Shown: one piece after another, positions 44,650 to 57,359 of the stretch
Layout: each line of letters starts with the position of its first letter
Position numbering within the stretch: the first letter of the stretch is position 1
Source of the DNA: Diadema setosum
Taxonomy: Eukaryota > Echinodermata > Echinoidea > Diadematoida > Diadematidae
NCBI GenBank assembly: GCA_033980235.1
Contig: CM067070.1
Location: forward strand, 29,774,627 to 29,838,626
Reading direction: 5' to 3'
Length of the DNA: 64,000 bases
Notes under the pieces: generated by a model
Database searches by the model: none
Told to the model about the DNA's origin: nothing
What the model saw: only the letters and a program-made list of their open reading frames with translations
Translations under genes and position numbers: made by a program

Positions 44650-45879
44650 CTGCCGCTGCCTCATACGCAAGAAGAAGAAGCACACATCGATGACATTTAC
44701 CATGCCTTATACCAGGAGGGTGACAGGATGCATTCATAGCAGTACATGAAAGGCCAAGATTTCTTCAGTGAATCAGAGGATTACGAGAACTCACGAGCTT
44801 ATCGTTCATTTCTGAGCTCATGCGTACTGAACCAGACAACGGAACCATCACAGTGGTCTTAATCTCATTGAATGCTGAATCAAGCTTTCTTGAGTACGCC
44901 GGTAGGTGCAACGTACTTCGAGTGGCTGTGTGTTTTTGACATCATTGAACGTAAGCTGAGAGGAGGAGAAAACATCCCTGGAAAACAACATCAAGGTGAT
45001 ATTGCGTGCATTGAGGTGGTGGACAGGAATTGGGTGAGGGGCTGACCTAGCGGCCCGTGCTTTAATGACTTCCTTGATATTGAATACAGTGGACATCTCA
45101 GGCAATTAGGATAAAGCAACAGTGGCCACCAATGATGAAGGGAACTCTGACTCGAGCTTATGGCAAGACATTATGATTCCTAGGGCAGGCACTTTAACTA
45201 GTTGAGATATTCTGCCATGGACTTGATGGTATGCATTTCATGCGGTAAACCTCCTGTTTTGGCTGTAAATGACTTTAGAAATGAACATGGTAAGAAGACA
45301 AAAAAAAAGACAATGTGATTCACAGTACAGATGCCTAGATGTAGGCCTTATTGCTGTTGACTTACGTATAAACAAAGAGTTTCGTACACAGATGTGCTTT
45401 CATGTGCATCTGTTGCCTTCTTAATAAGTACTACAGTTTTAGCAAATTGACATTTTTTTTTAAACAGATGTTTGGTTAGTCCAAATCAAAAAGCCTCCAG
45501 CAAAGCCTTGCGATGCTTTCTTAGTATTAATAGGTAAAGAATACAATGTGAGTGCTTATCATAGTGATTTGTTTTCATGTCTGTTGCAGTCAGATTTCTG
45601 CATGACAACCTGTATTTTATTTTCACCTCAAGTAAATACTATCAGTCAACATGATTTCACAATCTCTGCATTTCCTCACTTTCCTTGAGTCGCTGTACCT
45701 TCTGTATAGACTTCATGATATTCAGTGCAAAGTGTCATTAGGAGATCAAAGTATTTTATTTGTTGTTGTTGCTGCTGCAGTTGTATTTTGCATGTGTGGA
45801 ATGTATAATGAATAGGTGTACAGTATGCTGCTATTATGAGTAAAATTAAAAGCAGCATGCTGGGAGAGATTTCACATTT

Positions 45880-45982
45880 TGATGTGTGTGTGTTTTGGTG
45901 CATTTGTGTGTGTATGTGTATGTGGGTGTGTGTTTGGGTGGGTGTGTGTGTGTGTGGGTGTGTGTGTGTGTGGGTATGTGTG
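45880..45982. repeat. (GT)n microsatellite
   Basis: Interrupted GT/GGTG repeat of about 100 bp. Confidence 0.9.
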
Positions 45983-46583
45983 GCTACTGTGATGTAAATT
46001 TATGCAGTTCTCTAGTATTTACCTGGATTGCACATTAATGACATTCCCTAATACCAATGTTATTGAACAACTCAAAAGTATTTCTTCCAAAAGGCGCTAA
46101 ATCCATGATTTCTTCCAAAAGGCGCTAAATCCGACAAAATCTGAAATATAAAAATTCATTAAAAATAAATGGTGTGTGCAGGATTTTTTTAATGTGCATT
46201 TTTATTACCTACTGTGATGGCTCTTCCACTAGGAGCATAGAGCTAATGAATAAACAAGCTGTAATATGTGTAATTAAAAAACATCAATTTACTCGAAAGT
46301 AGCCGGAATGGATTTAGCGCCTTTTGGTTGCAAGCTCTTCAATTGCACGTATGGCTTAATACATGTACATGACGTGTATGGTGCACGTAATACGCAATGG
46401 CATCCACACGCCATGACTGTGTGGATATGTAACAGGAGTGGTGGCGAATCCACACATTTACAAATCGCGTTTTCATTGTGGTTGATTTGTCTTTATCATT
46501 GGCGACCCTTTTGAAAGCAGAATTGCTAGTGCTGGCAAGGGTCACGGTTAAATTAAAAAAAAAAAACAAAAAAAAAAACAACA

Positions 46584-46622
46584 CAAACACGACTGGTTTA
46601 ACCAGTCGTGTTTGTGTTTTAG
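46584..46622. repeat. Perfect 39-bp palindrome
   Basis: ACACAAACACGACTGGTT and AACCAGTCGTGTTTGTGT surround a single central T. It follows a poly-A tract inside the gag-inserted element. Confidence 0.85.
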
Positions 46623-47299
46623 TTTGGTGCGATTTTGACGTGTAGTATTTGAATATGATTGGTCACATGTGACCGCTCCTTTCCTCTTATCTGCCTTCCA
46701 TTGAGTCAGTCTGCTGTCATAATCTTTACTACATGTACAAGTAGACAAATTTGAGAATATTTAGTTTTCTTTTCACACGATTATGTCATGCTACACGATT
46801 TTTGTTTCACTTCTGTTGTCGAACACTGCGGTAGAATAGTTTGGACAGAAAGCCAAACGAAGAGCACGCACTACAAAGCGAGCGTATAAACCACTACAGC
46901 AAGAATAATGGAGCATGTAATCGTGCCCGCGTGGACAAAGCATTCCCCACACGCTGCAACTGGTGTCTCCGAAAGCCGAATTATGTAAATGTATGCGACG
47001 CACCAGCCAATCGCATGCGAGACCATGCGCCGTAGCAACACTGGGGATATTGGCGCGGCGTTCGAAAGAAGCTCGAAACTGACGAGTGCGATCCAACATA
47101 GGGTGCTTAAAATTCCATTTTCGATAGGAAAAACTTAGTCTTATGCTATGAAATTTAGTGTAGATGTAGAAAACATAACAAAGATTCGATTTCTGCATAA
47201 AACCTAAATCGACAAAAGTAATGGTCAAAATCTTTGTACCCCGCCTAGGAGGGAATTTGCTCTTGCGACTTTTGCCTTAAACCGTTGTCGCGGGTCACA

Positions 47300-48461
47300 A
47301 ATGATGACTCTGACCAAACGTACGAACAAACGCAGTAGGCGTAGACGTGCTGGTTCAAACTCTTCTACTGAAGAACTAACTGACACATCTTCATTAGATA
47401 GTGAAGTAGTACTGAACTTTGACAAGGACCTACACACACAACAACCAATTGAGAACTTGAGTGCTACCACACATCAACCAATGGCTTAGACTGTAGAACA
47501 AGTTACAAGCACTCACACTGTCCAACCAACCAACATTACAGACCACACATCTAACAATTAACTGCGAACAGAACATGGTCTCTCTACTCGCCCACACATT
47601 ATGCCTGACAAATATGATGGTAGCGCGGACTGGGCTGACTATGAATCACACTTTGAATCTTGCCGAACGAATAACAATTGGACTGACGAAGAAGCTGTCA
47701 AATACTTGTCTGCTAGTCTTAGGGGACCTGCTCTTAGGTTACTGAATGAACGTAGAGAAACTAAGTGGACGTACTTTGACTTGAAATCCAAACTGTCAAT
47801 GAGATTCTCGTCCTCCAAACAAGCTGGAAGTTACCTGCTTGAACTTCGTGCTCGTAAGAGACGAGCAAACGAATCTTTCCAAGAGCTTGGACGAGCTATT
47901 AGGGAACTTACTACAAAGGCTTATCCTGACTTTGACTCAGACGGAATTGACCGTCTAGCTAAGATCCACTTCACTGACACTATCGAGAATCCGGAGATCC
48001 GAACAGGGATTTTCCACGCAAAACCTAAGACTTTGGACAACATGATCGAGGCAGCCATAACAACTGAGACATTTCTCTTGACTGAGTCTCAGCGTTCGTG
48101 GAAAAAGACCACGCACAACAGAACCGTAGATGTAGAACAAACATGTCAGAAGGACTTGCAAAGAACAATTGATCAAGCGGTAGAAAAAGCGGTTCGGCAC
48201 GCAATGTCTCAACAGAATGATGACAGAAATGATAGACTTAATCAGAACTAACAGGCTAGAAACGTTGTATGCTACTACTGTAACAAACCAGGTCACATTG
48301 AGAGGAATTGTTTCAAGAAACAATCTGATTTGAGACAGCAACAAACTGTGAAGACTAACTACCGACCTGGACACAATCACATGGGAAACTCTGAACAAAT
48401 TCGTCAGTCAAACCAATTTGGGCCGCCCACGAGGGCCACGGCGCGGCCAATAACAAAGTAG
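47300..48461 (+). pseudogene. gag main part: capsid and CCHC knuckle
   Basis: One frame from the insertion edge to TAG at 48459-48461, interrupted by TAG at 47487-47489, TAA at 47559-47561 and TAA at 48249-48251, with no frameshift. Order: basic segment (KRTNKRSRRRRAGS), linker, capsid (PDKYDGSADWADYESHFE, YLSASLRGPALRLL, ELGRAIRELTTKAYPD), then the nucleocapsid knuckle CYYCNKPGHIERNC (C-x2-C-x4-H-x4-C, from about 48270). Gag would package the RNA in a cytoplasmic particle. The pol frame is at -1 relative to gag and overlaps its end, as is common. No clear slippery heptamer was seen. All three stops could come from C-to-T changes in CAA or CAG codons. Confidence 0.88.
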
Positions 48462-51400
48462 ATTCGGCCCACCAACCAAAACAAAGTGACAATGAAACCC
48501 CGAAAACTGACTCTTCCCCTAATACCGCAAATTGTGATGGTTTGTTTGTTAGAGTATGTATTCATGATAGGGAATACACATTTCTTGTAGACACTGGAGC
48601 CTCGGACTCCTACATGTCCAGACAGGTATATGGGAATATCCCATGGAATGACAGGCCTACGTTGCAGAAACCAAACAGAAATGCTACGTTAGCAGATAAT
48701 TCTCCTCTTCCCCTCGATGGTGTAGTGACACTCGAATTGAAGATAGGCCCTACTTGTTGAATTTCTAGATCGCTAGTCGCTGACATTAGCAATGATGGTA
48801 TTTTGTGTCTTGACAACTTGTGTAGAATGCGAGCTAAGTTAGACTTTAGCACTTTTGAGCTCTCGACTAAATGGGGACGCATTGAATGTGAAAGAGAGTG
48901 TGACGGATTGCTTCTCTGTCGTATTAGTACAACAGAGACGGTTACCGTCCCAGCGGGACATGAGGTTCTTATCAAGGGAACTGTCAAAGACAAACTCAAG
49001 CCAAATAAGTTTGGAATTGTAGAAGTAGGCGATGCTCAGAACCATCTAACAAAGTCAGGATTGATCGTAGCGCGTACTTTGGTCAGAACGGGGAATGAAA
49101 ATGTCCCAATGAGAATTTTCAATCCGTCACCTTCAAACAAAGTGATCAAGAAAGGTACATACTTAGGCACGATAACGGTAGTTGACGAAAGTGACATTGA
49201 AACCACTCCTGATTCTGAAGTAGTAAACTCTAATGAAGTACCAGAACACTTGCGAGACTTATTAGACAGAAGCACTGAGGAACTTCCTCACCAGTATCAC
49301 CAGGATGTAGCAAATCTGCTTACTGAATTCCAAGATGTTTTCTCGCAAGGAGACAATGATATTGGCAGAACCAATCTTGTAAAACACAGTATTGACACGG
49401 GAAGACAGCATCCCATTAGACAAAGACCTAGGAAGCATCCACTCGGTCAAAGGACTGAGATCAAACGACAAGTATCAGAACTTTTGGACAAAGGGCTAAT
49501 AGAAACAACAGATAGTCCCTGGTCGTCAAACATAGTTCTTGTACGTAAGAAAGACGGAACGCAGAGATTTTGCGTGGACTATCGGCAACTCAATGCTGCC
49601 ACTATCAAAGATGCTTATCCGTTACCACGCATTGACGAAACACTTGATGCCTTATCAGGCGCTTCTTGGTTTTCAACCTTAGACTTATCCAGCGGCTATT
49701 GGCAGGTAGGGCTCGATGATGATGCGAAACAGAAATCAGCTTTCTTAGCCGATGGTGGGCTCTATGCTTGGAACGTCATGCCTTTCAGGTTATGTAATGC
49801 CCCTGCCACTTTTGAACGACTAATGGACAAAGTCTTGAGAGGACTCCACTGGGAAACACTTAGATGATGTAATCGTTTTCGGTAGTTCAGTACCAGAGGA
49901 ACTCACGAGACTGAAACAAGTATTTCACAGATTGAGGCAAGCAAACTTGAAACTGAAAACAAAGAAGTGTCACTTGTTCAAAACTTAGGTGTCCTATCTT
50001 GGCCACGAAGTATCGAACTTAGGAATATCGACTCAGACAGAGAAAACCGAGGCAATCAAAAACTGGCCAACACCAACAAACGTCAAAGAAGTCAGAAGCT
50101 TTCTTGGACTAGCCTCGTATTACAGACGCTTTGTTAAGGACTTCGCCTCTATTGCGAAACCTCTTCACCAGTTAACCGAAAAGAAACGTGCCGGGCGGTT
50201 CGAATGGAGTCCCGCTTGTCACAATGCATTCGATGAACTGAAGAATAGACTAACAACTACTCCCATCCTTGCGTACCCTACTTTAGAAGGAGAATTGATC
50301 CTTGACACTGATGCGAGTAAAGATGGTATCGGTGGGGTACTTTCTGTAGTCTTGGATGGACAAGAACGGGTTATCGCTTACGGAAGCAAAGTCCTGAGTA
50401 AAGCCGAACGTAACTACTGCGTCACGCGTAGGGAATTACTAGCAGTAGTCACTTACTTGAAGCATTTCAAACAGTACCTTTACGGTAGACATGTCAAAGT
50501 GAGAACTGACCACGGAGCCTTGCGATGGCTCACCAACTTCAAACAACCTGAGGGCCAACTAGCCCGATGGCTTGAGGTTTATCGGAGTATGACATTGAGA
50601 TAGTTCATAGGGCTGGTCGCAGCCATGCAAATGCAGATGCACTTTCGAGACGACCTTGTACACAATGTTGTAGAGAAACTGAATGTGAACTTGAAACTAA
50701 CGAACTAAACTTCGGTCGAACTTGTGTTATTCAGTTGTCGGATGATGGTAGTGCAGTAGAGATAAGGAAGGCTCAACTAGATGATCCAAGTCTAAGGCCA
50801 GTCATAGAGGCTTTAGAACGCGGAATTAAGCCGACAAAGGAGGAAATGTCTCCTCTCTCGTTTAGGACCAAAGTGTTGTAAGGTCATTGGGGACAGTTGC
50901 ATATGTGTAATGGAGTTCTTTTCCGGAAATGGGAATCGGAAGATAGTAGGACTACTAGAGATAGACTAGTTTTGCCGAAATCTATGGTACATGAAGTTTT
51001 ACAGGAACTTCACTCCGGAACTTTTGGTGGACATCTCGGGTCTACCAAAACATTAAAGAACGCTCAGCTTCGTTATTATTGGGTCGGGATGAAAGCAGAT
51101 GTTAAATCTTTCATTCGACAATGTACCGCATGTAGTAGGCGGAAAACTTATGGGAAGAAGCGAAGAGCACCGTTGCAACAGAGACAATCTGGCAGTTCGA
51201 TGGAGCGGATTGCATTAGATATTTTAGGCCCCCTTCCGTTGACCTATGATAGCAATAGGTATATTTTGGTGGTAGCAGATTACTACACTAAGTTTGTTGA
51301 GGCCTATGCCATTCCTGATGAACAAGCGCACAGCACGGTTGCGCAGAAGTTAGTTGAGGAATTTGTCTGCCTGTATGGTGTACCGAAAGAAATTCATACA

Positions 51401-52227
51401 GATCAAGGTCGTAACTTCGAGTCGACTTTGTTTCAAGAAGTCTGTAGGCTCATAGGTGCAAAGAAAACACGAACTACTCCGTACAATCCAAAGTCAGAGG
51501 AATGATAGAACGTTTCAATAGGACACTGTTAGGAATGCTAGCCACGATGATCGACCCTCTTGAACACCAGCAAGACTGGGATCGCTATATCCCATTTGCC
51601 ACCGCTGCCTATAGAGGCACTGTTCATGAAACAATCCAAGAAACCCCGAATATGATGATGTTTGGCCGCGAGGTTACCCACCCCATAGATTTGGTAGCAC
51701 AACACTCTGCCCCTGAATTACGCACAGATTACGCTGCCGAACTTAGAGACCGTATGGAAGACATCCATACACGGGCCAAAAAGAACATGACACGACAGAA
51801 GAGAAATTATGACAGGCAAACTTCAGGTGAAACTTTCAAAGTCGGACAACTAGTGTGGCTTCGTAACGACTTTCGTAGGAAGGGTGTAAGTCCCAAACTA
51901 ACTAACAGATGGGAAGGCCCATTCAGAGTCATCACTCGACTCTCTGACGTGACTTACCGTATTCAACTCACTCTCAGAAGCAAACCAAAGATAGTACATT
52001 TCGACCGTCTCAAACACTGCACAGGGGAAGAACTAGCCCCATGGCAAGAGACGCCATCAGATACAGACTTGATTGAAGGGGTTACTTTAGATCATTCAAG
52101 TGATGATGACAATGACGAAATTCTGAGTAACTTACCTCCCGAACGTACTGACTTGACATCCTTCCAAACGCAACAAGTCAGACGCTATCCTTTAAGGGCT
52201 AGACGACCCCCTGACTATTTCTACTAG
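48380..52227 (+). pseudogene. pol: protease, RT, RNase H, integrase
   Basis: Frame -1 to gag. Protease: FLVDTGASDS (48590-48604), then TGA at 48758-48760. Reverse transcriptase: DGTQRFCVDYRQLN, FSTLDLSSGYWQV and MPFRLCNAPATFERLMDKV. Near 49857 about 11 bases seem lost at the catalytic box, leaving HLDD in another frame. TAG at 49987 follows. RNase [25 protein letters not shown], then a frame change near 50588 before HANADALSRR. TAA at 50879. Integrase: HSGTFGGHLG and QCTACSRRK (zinc site), ALDILGPLP, HTDQGRNFES, a frame change near 51497, MIERFNRT, WEGPFRV (GPF module) and a C-terminus RRYPLRARRPPDYFY. Order PR-RT-RH-IN is standard Ty3/Gypsy. The copy cannot be functional. Confidence 0.93.
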
Positions 52228-53612
52228 CCCTCGGCCGTGATAAGGCAAAGGAACGTAACTCAAATTTTGGGCATTTTGAGTTATGAGCATATGGCTCCTA
52301 AATAAAATGCGCTCTTTTAAATGGTGAAAGTCTCAATTCTCAAATGTTTACCATTTCAGAGATAAAAAGCGTATCTTACACACCTTTTTCACAACTTTGC
52401 CGTTTCCAGCTAGGCAAAACAACGTAACCTGAGATACGTATAGAAATGACAAAGAAAGCATTTTCGCTGTTACGGCAAATGAACGTATCTTTACATACAC
52501 TGTTTTTTCATGGTGGTTTCTCAAGAAAAAAGAAGGAAATTGCGACGCCAAAAGAACGTATGTCATCATACAGCGCTTTGCTGTGTAAAATCAGGGCCAT
52601 GCGCGCTACAGTCAGCACGGCAAAACAACGTATCAACATCGTGGCCATCACAACACACGCTGCACTGCATAACTCTATGTGTTAGACCTACGGCTACGTG
52701 CTGCAGATCCATTTCAGCCGCGGCAGTGAGTGTATTGTAGTGCCGCTGCTGCTGCCGCACCGCTTTCTTGCTTGCGACAACAGCTTAAGCAGAGTTAGTT
52801 ACACCGACTGGTTGACTGGCAGGCAAGCTTTGCTGCAGTGTGAACCATGAAGTCATGCCCATTGTTCTGTTTTGCAGTCATGGAATGGATATTCTCCTGA
52901 ACAGCTAATGCTACCACAAAGAAAATCAGCGGTATCACCGGTAAGTTTTATGGGTTTTTTGTCAGGTCTAAGTTTGATCTAGCCCGACCAGACGCCGTGC
53001 GAAGTACGGCGATTGGGCTGTACAGACTGGACGACGGTACGCTTAGCTAGTAGGGCCAGTACCTTCGATAATAGTTTTCACTAAGATTTAAGAACTCGAT
53101 GAGTAAAAAAAAAAATAAACAAAAAACACAGTAAGCTATGAAAATAAAGAGCAAACTTAAGGCTATGAGTATGACAGCCTTTCCTTTCGGTGGGCTTGCC
53201 AAAACGTGGCTCATTGGTGTGGTTGTGGTTGTGGTTCTACTAATGTAATAATGACTATGTAAATGTAGGATACTTGTAGTAGTACTACTACTAGTGGTCT
53301 AGTAGAAGTAGTGACTCTCAAAAGAAATTTACCTATGCGCACATACAGTGAGTGGACCCTAATATACTGTTATGATCATCGACTTGACGTCTTCTACTTC
53401 AAATTCAGTTTTCGTCTAAAAGTCTAAAAAAGTAACAGCTTTATAGTAAACAGTAATAGTTTCGACTTCAAGCTAATGACAATAAAGCTTGATACTGATG
53501 AATTCCATTTAGTCTTCAGTGGCAACATGAACTGATGGAAGACGATATGTTCTAATAATGACATTAACATCATTACTTTAGCAAGAAAAGTAAGGACAAC
53601 AAAATTTGTTGT

Positions 53613-53694
53613 CAGTACTTGTGTTTAACCAAAGATGTAGCCAAACATTATTTAATAATGTTTGGGCTACATCTTTGGTTAAACACAAGTACTG
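53613..53694. repeat. Near-perfect 40-bp hairpin
   Basis: CAGTACTTGTGTTTAACC at 53613 pairs with GGTTAAACACAAGTACTG ending at 53694. The arms of 40 and 41 bp differ by one inserted base and meet at an AT-rich centre with almost no loop. Inside the post-pol element. Confidence 0.9.
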
Positions 53695-56017
53695 AAGTAG
53701 TCTTTGGTCTTAGATCTTGTTTGTTATTTCTTGAAAGAATGAAGAATGTGATTGTGGTGTTTTCATACATACAGGAATTTATCCACTTAAAATAAGCCTA
53801 AAAAATAAAGTCATATTAAATGGTACTCTGTACCTGCTAACTATGGAAGCCTGATTTATCTTTTTTCTTTTTTCTTTTGTATTCTTGGTGCAATTTTAGT
53901 CAGCTGTACATATTCTTTAAAACATTTATTTTTTTTTCATTTCGATAAAAAAAAAAATGCATTGTAGCCATGGTAGATCCTATACATGTTATACGTTCCA
54001 CCCCTCCCCATAACAATGTTGAGGGCAAAAGCTCATGGAATTCAAATATCTATTCTTAAGTTACGTGGTTTTAAATACTATGGAAAGTTCAAATATTCAG
54101 ACCCAATCGTCTACTTTAGATGATATTAACATTCGTGTTGAAATACATATTTGCATGTCTCTCTTTTCAGTGTCCACACCAACCGCCAGCCTAGACCAGC
54201 AAAGAAAAGGGATGCAGTGTATCAAGTACAATAAAAGGTACAAGTTGAATAATCACCTATTAATTCTTACAACAAAAGTAGAAGAAGGGGGAAGAAATGA
54301 ATCCCACCTTTGTCATTATCACTGGCGACACAAGCCGGCATTTGGAAAAATCATAAAAGAAAAAAATAAAAGACGGCAAAATCCATGATGATAACTCTCT
54401 GATAATTTGAGAATACCACATTTCACAGTTCATTCCTTAGCAATGAAAAAAAAAGTAATATGAAATGAAAACTGACGAAATAGTCTTCATTCTCTCTCAA
54501 AAATAAACACACAGCCTTGTATATCCTCAAGGGGTATTTGTATGATGTTGAATAATATATATTGTGAGTGTATTTCGATATTAAATACTCATTCTCATTT
54601 CCTTTGCTTTTTTGGGGGGAGGGGAAGGGGGTCTGTGAGAGAGGATTTGTTACACACAATCATGTCTAATGAAGAATTTAATCACATGATATAACTAAAG
54701 CAGAGTTGAAATTCACTGTCTTTTACGGAAAGAGTGCCTTATTTTGTGTTAATTATTCTCTTCCATTTCTTTTACATTTTCCTGCAGTGGTCTACCGAGC
54801 AGTTCGAAAGCAGAGAAAAGAGCAACAATACAGATTTCAGAACAGCTGTGCACGCCCGTTAGAATCTCATGAAAGATGGAGTGGATTGTGCACTAGATCA
54901 GTCAACTCTAGAAGAAAAATAATAACACTCGGATTGTTTATATAGGATCAGGTAAATCTTTCACAGTTAGATTAAGAACTCGCAAAACTCAACTGTGAAG
55001 TGTTAATGACTATTCTCACGTTATGAAGGCACAAGAAAGTTTTTTTTTTATATATTGCTATGAAACTAAAGGTTCTATTTCGAAAAAAAATATAATGAGG
55101 GCTTATTGCCCTTTGAAATGATGACTATCAACTTTAGGTAAAACTATCACTTGTTCATATCAAATATTGTTGTAAATGCTTGCCCTCAAAATCAATATCA
55201 TGTCGATTGAAACATGTCAACTTATTTCAGAAAACCAGGGAAATAGTAACCTTATTTCCTGCAAAATTTTCAAATCTTATTTTGAGCCTAATCCCTCCGG
55301 AAGCTCTCAGACAACGCAGATGTAGATTGCAGCACAGCAAATCGCTGTTGTGATGAGACGTTTATTGAAATGTGTTTAAAGTGAATACTGTTGCAAATTT
55401 TCCCTTCGTTTAAGCTGCCTAATAATTGTTCTTTACCCAAGTATTTACTTCTTACTACACTTGATCTTCAACAACAGTAAGGATTAAAAATGTTATGTGT
55501 GCTATTTACAATTTGTAATTTGTAGATGTTCTGATCTTCCAAGGTAAAAATTGATGCGAAGGTCTGATATGGTAATAGTATAACTAAACTCCAGAAAAAA
55601 AAACAACAATTATTTTCTGTTGAAAATTTTGTTCCCAGGGTTTTGTTCAACTGTGGTACGTATGTAAGCTAATAACTTTACTTGGGAAGTAAATGACATT
55701 TTTTTTTCTATTTCTAATTAACCATCATGATAATGTTTAGTTACTGCTGATTTGCTTTCAATGTGATAAAAGCATAATGGCATACCAAACTCTCTCTTAA
55801 ATTTTAAGAAGAAAGCGTAGATATCTATGTCATATTTTTAGAACTTGCAAATAATCAAATGATGTTTGTAATGCTGTTATCTTTGAGAAACAGATGTACA
55901 CACATTTTCCCCATAAACCTTTCAGAAGATGTAAATCAGTCTCTGCATCAACATTTCTGTCATGTCTTTCTCAAAGTTATTCTACTGAGAGAATGTTTGC
56001 AACTTTGACAAGTCTGA

Positions 56018-56098
56018 GGTGTGTGTGTGTGTGTGTGTGTGTGTTTTGTGTGTTTTTGTACTTGCTTGGTTGTGTGTGTGCGTGTGTGTGTGTGTGTG
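56018..56098. repeat. (GT)n microsatellite
   Basis: Two runs of GT/TG separated by about 30 bp, within the post-pol element. Confidence 0.9.
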
Positions 56099-57359
56099 GT
56101 CAAGTTACACCTAAAAACATTAAAACCTGGATTCATGCATTGTTATTATTGTTATTGTTCAAAGAATTGAGGCATATTATCATTAGAAGTTTTAACCTTA
56201 CGGATACAATTCATGCTATCAACCAAACATTAACAACTTATAACGATAAACAAAGTACACAATGTCATTCTTTTTGTTCAAATCCTTTCATCTCAATGGA
56301 ACGTGTATAAATAAATAAATCAAAGAAAAGATAGAAATTAAAATAGGAGTCTCAATATTAACACATTAAATGCGTGTATGTCTCTTTGAAACGAAGTGTA
56401 TGTACAGATGTCTATACAATTTTTTAAATACCCATTTTTTTTTTTTTGCCAGTTCTCAAACAGTCCATTTTACAGACTTTACCCAAACTCGTACTTTAGT
56501 TGTCGATATTAATCCAAATCCATGTTTTTGTTAGAACAACATGAATGATAAACCAAATATAATTATGTTCCCAATGAAAAATCTTACATCAAGGGATAAA
56601 AAACATACACTTAAAGATAATAAAAAAGAATGGACATCTCAATAAACTATAAACTGTATATGCAAATGAAGTAAAACAAAAATGAAAGGTAATTGGTAGA
56701 TAACAACTAATTACATTTTAGCACATATTCGGTAAGTTTTCAGAAAAAAAAACATGAATGTTCTCTTGCATCGATAGTTTTGCAAGCTACTGTGTTTTAC
56801 TATTCTTAATATGTATTTAAACACATATAACGGGACTTTTATTATCCAGTTAACAAAATTGTCAAATAAACAAATGATAGAGATTGTTGCCATTGAGTCG
56901 GGATACGTCATTCTGCCTAATTACATTGATGAAAGGGTTAAGGCGCAGATATAAGTCGAGATACGTTCTTTTGGCATACTAAAGTGGCTTCGCGGGAGAA
57001 TGCTTACGCGCCGTAAGTCAGGATACGTTCTTTTGCCTAATTGATGTGTTGCCGCGTGAGGATTCTCGCACAACGTAAGTAAGAATACGCTCTTTTGGCA
57101 AACTAGAATTACTCATAAGCACAGTGCTGTGATTCGCTAAAATGCTGTATCTATTCTAAACATGGCGATTACTCTAAAACGGGAAGTCTTATTTTACTGA
57201 AATTTTATCGAGATATTCTTTATTAATGCCTAAGAAACTTCGCTGCTTCAAAAGTGTTTTACTCTTATGACGGAAAAATGGGAACCAATTGAATTTTCAA
57301 ACTCGTTTTTCTCAGAACATGATATTCTGAGTTACGTTGTTTTGCCTCATTATGGCCGT

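Larger units (their letters stand above)
41255..47299. mobile_element. 6-kb inverted-repeat element inserted in gag
   Basis: Ends TGACCGGCGACAACGG (41257 on) and CCGTTGTCGCGGGTCA (to 47297) are complementary at 28 of 31 bases, out to AGGCAAAAGTC. The motif CCAAAAGGCGCTAAATCCA is iterated at both ends (41721, 41869, a variant at 41901, then 46087, 46114 and, inverted, 46309). Left and right parts also share GAAGAGCTTGC next to that motif. Inside are a LINE fragment, tandem repeats and microsatellites. No transposase was recognised. The target duplication could not be resolved. The insertion splits gag of the 23-kb LTR element. Confidence 0.75.
52232..57359. mobile_element. 5.1-kb inverted-repeat element after pol
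   Basis: The left end (52232-52262) and the complement of the right end (57329-57359) match at 26 of 31 bases, sharing AGGCAAA and AACGTAACTCA. The motif GGCAAAAGAACGTATC and variants are iterated at 52412, 52473, 52547 and 52618, and inverted near 56900, 56961, 57020 and 57084. The interior has hairpins, a GT microsatellite and AT-rich DNA. Acceptor-like sites at about 54169 and 54786 do not lead to recognisable exons. No transposase. A CCT next to both ends may be the target duplication, but one base is ambiguous. It splits the distal non-coding part of the LTR element four bases after the pol stop. Confidence 0.75.

Noticed and set aside
54035..54388. 117-codon frame inside the post-pol element as a possible transposase
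   Set aside because: No motif, low complexity at the C-terminus and AT-rich context. It is compatible with chance.
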